From Parapristionchus giblindavisi (Eukaryota; Nematoda; Chromadorea; Rhabditida; Diplogasteridae): a stretch of DNA of 64,000 bases. Position numbers and translations under genes: made by a program. The notes below the pieces were generated by a model that saw only the letters and a program-made list of their open reading frames with translations, did no database searches and was not told the origin of the DNA. The stretch covers positions 930,001 through 994,000 of the forward strand of contig CALSFV010000215.1 of assembly GCA_943737045.1 (NCBI GenBank), in the 5' to 3' direction. Shown one piece after another: positions 56,786 through 64,000 of this stretch (the stretch's first letter is position 1; each line of letters starts with the position of its first letter).

Positions 56786-57730
56786 TCGCGAATCGTAAAA
56801 CTCGATGATAGGTCTAGTCAGAAGCGAGCGCCCAGATATACCGTAATCAACTTTCGCGCTGGGAGAACCTAGATGTTTTACTGCTTATCATCACTCAGTT
56901 TGCGATACTTTCTTTCTCAGGCAAGAGCTTCTTAGTTACTATCATTGAGCCGCCGTGCGCTCCAGGTATGGTCGATAGGGCAGATTGCACTTGCTGAACA
57001 CGAGCCTATGTAGTCAAACTTGCGTCACATTCGATACATCTTCCTCATTCCTCTACCTCACTCATTCTTTCACATTCTCTTACTCCTCTTCCTTTTCTCA
57101 TTTTCTTTAACATTCTTTTCTCTATCTTTCAGGGACAGAAACCTCATTCAATAAACGCATCGCGTTTCACGTTCTCACGAATCCTGTTCCGCCAAAAATT
57201 ATCTTTCTGAAAACGCATTAAATTAAAATTGATTTGAACATTTTGAAACTTGTTCACAATCGATATTCATGAAGGTTTTAGTACTGGGGAGATTTAATAA
57301 AAGCATCAATGTATTTTTATGAATTACATTGTCATTTTACATTGAGCAACTTTATCAGATTGTTTCGTAGTTGGGTTCCCATTTTTATGAATACAATACG
57401 TTTACCTTATCAGCACTCAGTAGTCCAGAAGAGTAAGTGGATATTGCTTGCAATTTCTTATTCTCTCTGACAATTTCTCATTCTCTCTCTCTCGTGAGAG
57501 ATAATTTTTTTCAATTCAGGAAAAAATGTCGAACTCGATCATGCTGAACTGTTTTCATGATCCTTCTATGAATGATTTAGGGTAATCAATATTTGCTGAA
57601 ATGACTTGGAGTGAGATTACACTCCTCTGTGAATGACCCTGTATATCATCCATTAGTCATCAATCATCCAAAGGTGATGGAAGATGATGAAGAGATTTAA
57701 GAAGTTAGGAAACGTCGTCCGACTCTTATG

Positions 57731-58194
57731 CAGTGTTCAGAACTTGGAAAATGCACGAAAATGCGGAAAATGCTGTTCAGAAGTTCAGCCGGAAAATGCT
57801 CTGAAAATGCTCATTTTCGAGGATTTTAGCAAATTTTAATGGTATTTTTGTTTAATATAGACGTTTATGGGTCGCAAACAGTGTTGTAGACGAATTTTAT
57901 TGATGATAAGTGATAATTTTAAATATGGACTCGTTAGGTTGATTTTTCGCTGCATTTTCGTTGATTTTCGGCTTAAATTGCTCAAAAAAGGACCATACGT
58001 TATTTCTTTCAGTAGCATACTTTATAAATGACCTAATTTAGTTGTTTTCCAAGAAAAAAACGAGTTTCAACGCTTTTAAAGTAGTTTTAAAGTGTCTTTT
58101 TCGAGCCAAAATCGAGCATTTTCGGGCATTTTCCACTTGAACTTCTGAACAGCATTTTCCGCATTTTCTTGCATTTTCCAAGTTCTGAACACTG
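57731..58194. mobile_element. Foldback element (464 bp)
   Basis: The left arm begins CAGTGTTCAGAACTTGG and holds three GGAAAATGC units and CTGTTCAGAAGTTCA. The right arm is its complement. The middle (about 57800-58100) is less symmetric. CAGTG tips suggest hAT, but an 8-bp duplication is not visible. Confidence 0.8.
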
Positions 58195-58889
58195 CATTAT
58201 ACCATCAAAGAGAATTATTCTCGGAAAAGGATGAGAGGATACGATGAAGATCTACCATGCGAGGGATACTGAAGTAAAGTCGACAAAGAAGTTGTGGAGA
58301 CATTTCGCAGATCAAGTCGTTGAAGAAAAAATTTGAACACGCTCTCACTTTCTTTGCCTACGAGAGAGCGTTGCCTGAGCGGAGAGTAAAATTAGCTCAG
58401 GTATGCCTTTAAGATTCGAGAGAATCTGAAAGAGTCATCTGGAGTCTATGTGGATTCCCACATGATTTGATCACTTCTTTCGTTCTTTTATTTCGATTTT
58501 ATTGTTCCATGAATACACAAATTACACATAAAATGTGTGTTGTGTGGAAAATAGAAGTCATTCAATTATTGATTGATAAGTAAGTAGATTGACAATGAGA
58601 GCATGAAGAGAGTATCAAAATGATATTGATTGATCTTTGATCTTCGATAATCGGGAATATTCACTGGGCTTATTCATATGAGTTGTCTGGCATAAAGATC
58701 AAAAATCGATGAGAGAGGAAAGATGTCTGAGATGTCGTTTCACCATTTTCACATCGACTTGATTGTGTGTCAGAAAGAGTAATATGATGAGGGAGGAGAG
58801 AGAGGGAGAGGGAGAGGGTGGGGTACAGAGAGGGAGGAAAGTGGGAGAGGAAGAGGGTGGAATGGGAGAGGAAGAGGGTGGAGGAGAAA

Positions 58890-60395
58890 AGAGAGAGAGG
58901 GAGGGGAGAAGGAGAGGGAGAGGAGAAGGAGAGGGAGAGGAGAAGGAGAGGGAGAGGAGAAGGAGAGGGAGAGGAGAGGAGAAGGAGAAGGAGATGAGAA
59001 GGAGAGGGAGAGGAGAAGGAGAGGGAGAGGAGAAGGAGAGGGAGAGGAGAAGGAGAGGGAGAGGAGAAGGAGAGGGAGAGGAGAAGGAGAGGGAGAGGAG
59101 AAGGAGAAGGAGATGAGAAGGAGAGGGAGAGGAGAAGGAGAGGGAGAGGAGAAGGAGAGGGAGAGGAGAAGGAGAGGGAGAGGAGAAGGAGAGGGAGAGG
59201 AGAGGAGAAGGAGAAGGAGATGAGAAGGAGAGGGAGAGGAGAAGGAGAGGGAGAGGAGAAGGAGAGGGAGAGGAGAAGGAGAGGGAGAGGAGAAGGAGAG
59301 GGAGAGGAGAAGGAGAGGGAGAGGAGAAGGAGAAGGAGATGAGAAGGAGAGGGAGAGGAGAAGGAGAGGGAGAGGAGAAGGAGAGGGAGAGGAGAAGGAG
59401 AGGGAGAGGAGAAGGAGAGGGAGAGGAGAAGGAGAGGGAGAGGAGAGGAGAAGGAGAAGGAGATGAGAAGGAGAGGGAGAGGAGAAGGAGAGGGAGAGGA
59501 GAAGGAGAGGGAGAGGAGAAGGAGAGGGAGAGGAGAAGGAGAGGGAGAGGAGAAGGAGAGGGAGAGGAGAAGGAGAGGGAGAGGAGAAGGAGAGGGAGAG
59601 GAGAAGGAGAGGGAGAGGAGAAGGAGAGGGAGAGGAGAAGGAGAAGGAGATGAGAAGGAGAGGGAGAGGAGAAGGAGAGGGAGAGGAGAAGGAGAGGGAG
59701 AGGAGAAGGAGAGGGAGAGGAGAAGGAGAGGGAGAGGAGAAGGAGAGGGAGAGGAGAGGAGAAGGAGAAGGAGATGAGAAGGAGAGGGAGAGGAGAAGGA
59801 GAGGGAGAGGAGAAGGAGAGGGAGAGGAGAAGGAGAGGGAGAGGAGAAGGAGAGGGAGAGGAGAAGGAGAGGGAGAGGAGAAGGAGAAGGAGATGAGAAG
59901 GAGAGGGAGAGGAGAAGGAGAGGGAGAGGAGAAGGAGAGGGAGAGGAGAAGGAGAGGGAGAGGAGAAGGAGAGGGAGAGGAGAAGGAGAGGGAGAGGAGA
60001 AGGAGAGGGAGAGGAGAAGGAGAGGGAGAGGAGAAGGAGAGGGAGAGGAGAGGAGAAGGAGAAGGAGATGAGAAGGAGAGGGAGAGGAGAAGAGGGAGAG
60101 GAGAAGGAGAGGGAGAGGAGAAGGAGAGGGAGAGGAGAAGGAGAGGGAGAGGAGAAGGAGAAGGAGATGAGAAGGAGAGGGAGAGGAGAAGGAGAGGGAG
60201 AGGAGAAGGAGAGGGAGAGGAGAAGGAGAGGGAGAGGAGAAGGAGAGGGAGAGGAGAAGGAGAGGGAGAGGAGAAGGAGAGGGAGAGGAGAAGGAGAGGG
60301 AGAGGAGAAGGAGAGGGAGAGGAGAAGGAGAGGGAGAGGAGAAGGAGAGGGAGAGGAGAAGGAGAGGGAGAGGAGAAGGAGAGGGAGAGAGAAAG
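58890..60395 (+). repeat. 17-bp homopurine minisatellite
   Basis: About 1.5 kb of near-pure purine built from GAGAAGGAGAGGGAGAG (17 bp). Irregular, roughly 95-290-bp higher-order blocks are marked by GAAGGAGATGAGAAGG. Because 17 is not a multiple of three, long open frames on both strands cycle through all frames; the Arg/Glu- or Ser/Pro/Leu-rich proteins they would encode are artefacts. Confidence 0.95.
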
Positions 60396-60439
60396 GTGGA
60401 CCAGCACATCTCTTGGTCATCAGTATTGACAGCAGCTGC

Positions 60440-60725
60440 CTCTTTACTGTGATTCCCGACTTCTATCTCTCCTACTATCTCCTGTATCTTCCCTTCTCTC
60501 GCTCTTCCTCTCCCTCTCTCTCTATCTCTCTCTATCTCTCTCTCCTCAACCCTCCCCTCCATTTCACCCTCTCCTCCCAGTCTCTCCCTCCCTCTCTCTC
60601 TCTCTCTACATTCCTCGATATCTTGGTCTCTCCATCGTCTTTCTGACATCTCTTCTTCTATCATTTCTTGTTCCTTCAAACACCTCCTCTTCTTCTTCTT
60701 CCTCTCGTCTTATCTCTTCTTTTTT
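60440..60725 (+). repeat. Polypyrimidine tract
   Basis: A CT-rich plus strand with runs of CTCTCTCTATCTCTC. It directly follows the purine array, so strand composition flips within about 40 bp near 60400-60440. Confidence 0.85.
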
Positions 60726-63700
60726 TCTCATTTTCTCGTGAAATTTAATCATTTTGAAGTGTTCCATGCCATGTGTTAAAGAATTTCCAATCCCATTTAG
60801 CTTATTTTAAGCGTTTACAAAAGAATTTTCAAATACGAGAAAATCTCGAATGTGTTCTAAGAATTAAAAATTTACTTATGGCGTATGTTATTTTTTGATT
60901 CTAATTTTCAAATGAATTCTGGGTATTCAATCGGTTAGCAAATATTGCTTCGAATATGTCAAAGAATTCCATTTAGATTTTTGAATGATTCATAAAAATC
61001 TCCTCGTACCTTCAAAGTGAGACCATTCACCATTAATAACTCTCTCAATTTCTCTTCTCTCTCATCTTTCGTTCACTTCCTCCAGACATGTTTTCGTCAC
61101 TTAATCTATCTCGTGATTATCAATCATCTTATGTTGTCTTGGCACAGTGCCAAGAATTCTCTCGTTGTCGGAGTCTCTCGTTTAGCATGCTCTCTCATCA
61201 TTTCTCTCGTTCTCTGACACTCTCATTTCGTGTGTTCTCTCACCAATTCTCTCTTTGTCTAACTTCTTCTAGAATAATCTCTCGTTCTTGATTAGAAGAT
61301 GCGTTTTTACTTTGTTTTTGACGAAGAATTTAATTGGACATTCGATCATATATCAATTATTAATGGACGCGGTCTTATTTCTAATTAGAGTAGAGGGGGT
61401 ATTGACGATAGAATAGAAGAGATAGAATTGCCATTTACTTCTTTTCATTCTTACGCACTAAGTTTTGTTATTTTCAATAGATTTTAAACTTAAAGGGGTT
61501 TCCCAAAAGTATTCGCACTTTTCATAATTTATATTTTATCAAATGAGATTTACTGAGGCAATGAGGCAAATGAAACTTATCCCAATTCTTCGATATAGGA
61601 CAAATGCCACAGGGCATGACAATCACTCTCGCTAGAGGAAAGGGGTCTAAATTACTTTAAGAAAGAAGTTCAAAGACTTGAGACACCCTGATAAGCTAAA
61701 ACTTTAGTAATCAAGATTGCTGACAATGAGTTCATGTTTTTCAACTACTACATGAATCCGTGATCCATTTCCCTTTATTAGTCCATCTACAGTATCAAAT
61801 AATCAATCGATTGCAGAATTTATTGATTTCTTCGATCGAACGAACGAGAGTCAAACTGTTCGCGGGAGCCACTACAACGCTACGCAATCGCGTAAGATAC
61901 CGTATCCCTATTACTATCGTAATCTCAAGTACTATCGTAGTCTGTAGATACTAAATAATTCCATAGTTATTTTTTATATTAACCAAATTGGGGAAATTAA
62001 CCTACATTATCTTTTATAATGTAAAAGGTAATAAAATGTGTTTCAGTAGATTTGAAAAAATATGGTGTCCTTATATATTTTAATTGCATTATAATCGCAG
62101 GTAGTTGCATCGTCTTCGATGCTGAAGAGCAAGAGGAAAGACAAAGAAAAGCCAAGCACTTCCTCAATTTCGACCAAGGTGTGCATCAAATAATGATTTA
62201 TTTTTATTTGATTAACTTATCGTATTTGAAGTACAATATATAGTCAGTTGATCACGACAAAATGGATCCGCACTCGTTAAGATATTTAGTTGATAGCTAC
62301 ACTCGCGTTCATGCTTTCGCGCTGAACGACTGACTGCTACGGGGATTATCAATGCTCAGTTAGAGATAGCTTTCCCACTTCGACGGGAACCACTTACAAT
62401 TAGCTACTATCTGTGTCCAAGCGCTTATATCTACAATTCTATGCGAGATTGAGGGGAAATTCCAGGCATATCGAAAACTCTCGTTCTATTCAAAACAAAT
62501 AATACTAGAAAAGAGGCATGAAATAGTATTGTTTTGGCAAAACTTTTAGGAAAAATTTATGAGATATTGAAACAAAAATCACAAACTAACAGCACAGTGC
62601 GTTACTGTGTTTAGCGGCTGTAAAAGAACCCTCTCTCAAAGTGGGCGGGACATTCATAGTTTTCAATTTGATTTCCCCTCGTTTCGCTCGTTTTCTCGTT
62701 TCGTTTTTTTCCAATTTCGCTAAAGTCGTCCTGATACTTAGGGGAATGGGCATGAAGACTAATTCTCTCCTTTTGCTTCGTCACACTAAGTCATCACTCT
62801 ATAATTTCTAATTCGCGCCTTTCTACCTCTTGTGAACTAAACCATTTCCCACAAAGTTACGCATGTTTCTTATAATTTTGTTCCTATAGCGTTTCCAAAT
62901 TTACTCTTTGTTCAATCCGAAGACTCATCTCCTACGCGCTCACCATGGCAGCGCACAAACTGCCTCGTCTTTTGTTTGAAACACTCCATTTCTTGATTAT
63001 CGACACTGAAAGCTTCCTAAATATGCATTGAACATCTAAGAAATAGTTGGTAGTTGGATGGTAGTGTGGCCGTTTATCGAACGGTGCTTGAAGGCATCTG
63101 GATTATGGTGTGGACAGCGGCAATATGCTATTCAAAATGTATGCTTTATCATTGTTTCTTACAAGTTTGCTACATTGTTTAACCATAAATTCCTCACAGT
63201 TTCTTTATGTGTTTGTTCGCAAGTTATTACCTGAGAATTGATGATAATGCAATGTGTCACTTTTATCACACCTCCCTCCATGTGTATATTATCACACATT
63301 CCGTGTTTTCAATGGATTAGTGGGTACACAATGCGCTTAACCATATCAGAGTAGTGCGACCCCATATCACATTGTCATAATCACATATGTAGTGAAATAT
63401 TCTCTTCTCCCCCGATCTTGATCATATTCAGGAATGCGACAAACTGACAAACCATCAATACTGAGTCCATGAGTACACTAGTCCCAGAAGCTAGATCATT
63501 GGCAAAATTGAATTCGTCCTTTCTTCTTATTCTTCCACTTATTCTCCCTTCTTCCTTTTCCTATTTCTTGGCTCAGTCTTCTATTTACTTCTGGTCTACT
63601 AACTTCCTGTAGAAAGCACTCCTCGTGTCAAGCCTAAACCAAATTCATATGCTATAGCTATGCTGTTTAAAAAATATTTATGTTCCTACTGTATTGAATT

Positions 63701-64000
63701 GAATGTCATTAGTTTTTAACGCTACTAAAATCTTTGTATTATAGGCGTCACTGGGATAGATTAAATTTTGCATAAATATGCCAAAACACGTCTGACTCCC
63801 CGAGACTTGCAGGGATGTTGTGTTGTTTGTACGAATGTCTCGTTTGGAAAACGACAACTACTACTTTGGAAGGAAAAAAGACGTCCCCAAAACAAATGAT
63901 AGACTCAATGTTTTCAGTGGCACCAAGTAATCGAAAACGAGATTACCAATGAAATATACTCATCAATACCTATTCCTGACCAATTTATCATTGTTTTTGT
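60726..64000. other. Largely unexplained terminal region
   Basis: AT-rich DNA without a confident gene. A CCCAAAAGTATTCGCAC phrase at 61502-61519 resembles the end of the Tc1-type element at 34442. A possible exon at 62101-62178 is listed separately. Between 63040 and 63240 two competing open readings exist and neither is supported. Confidence 0.4.
62101..62178 (+). CDS. Possible internal exon, basic/Ser-rich
   Basis: It is preceded by ATAATCGCAG and followed by GTGTGC, and is 78 bp long, fully open in phase 0. The translation contains SSSMLKSKRKDKEKP followed by a Ser/Thr-rich end. No partner exon or family could be identified. It may belong to a gene extending to the right of the window. 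Confidence 0.3.

Noticed and set aside
58670..60679. Very long Ser/Pro/Leu-rich (minus) and Arg/Glu-rich (plus) open frames
   Set aside because: They exist in all frames because the 17-bp purine unit lacks stops; no splice, start or family support.
63058..63241. Possible small exon pair with open frames
   Set aside because: Two different frames and acceptor choices are equally plausible; neither links to a recognisable product.

Overview
ORGANISM. The window looks like nuclear DNA of a nematode, most likely a rhabditid-type worm. The grounds are AT-rich intergenic DNA, many short introns with GT(A/R)AG donors and TTTTCAG or TTTGCAG acceptors, an EHD/RME-1-type gene, a CYP4-type P450, and a casein-kinase-1-like gene of the kind that is expanded in worms. 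No rRNA, CRISPR, bacterial operon or intact transposase was seen. The species cannot be named from the sequence. LAYOUT. (1) 0.7-5.6 kb, plus strand: a 17-exon cytochrome P450. (2) 5.9-7.0 kb, minus strand: a 51-residue secreted, cecropin-sized peptide gene whose first splice donor abuts a foldback transposon. (3) 9.7-28.6 kb, plus strand: a large repeat domain. It begins with exon-like cassettes (9.7-11.8 kb), then a super-duplication in which each copy holds a 58-bp minisatellite, three exon-like blocks and a 624-bp tandem repeat that itself carries an exon-like block. (4) 30.6-31.4 kb, minus strand: an 82-residue secreted amphipathic peptide. (5) 33.4-38.8 kb, plus strand: a SMOC-like secreted protein (thyroglobulin-1 plus SPARC-type calcium-binding domain); one intron holds a 1.7-kb Tc1-ended foldback element with an open reading frame in only one arm. 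(6) 40.6-50.3 kb, minus strand: an EHD/RME-1 endocytic-recycling ATPase in 17 exons. (7) 52.5-54.2 kb, minus strand: a CK1-like kinase with three lesions, probably a pseudogene. It is divergent from (8) a Thr/Gln-rich mucin-like secreted protein at 54.6-56.0 kb, plus strand. (9) 56-64 kb: a LINE 3' fragment, a foldback element, a 1.5-kb purine minisatellite, and mostly unexplained DNA. HOW IT FITS TOGETHER. The host genes are unrelated in function (oxidation, host-defence-like peptides, extracellular matrix/BMP-type modulation, endosome recycling, surface mucin), and no operon is evident. The unifying feature is dense colonisation by small palindromic DNA elements, many in introns, and expansion of tandem repeats that carry splice-site-like signals. 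The most promising undescribed items are the peptide gene with a transposon at its donor, the duplicated exon/minisatellite domain, the TTAA-flanked element carrying a tRNA-like sequence, and the foldback element with one-arm cargo. All exon calls are manual predictions without transcript support.
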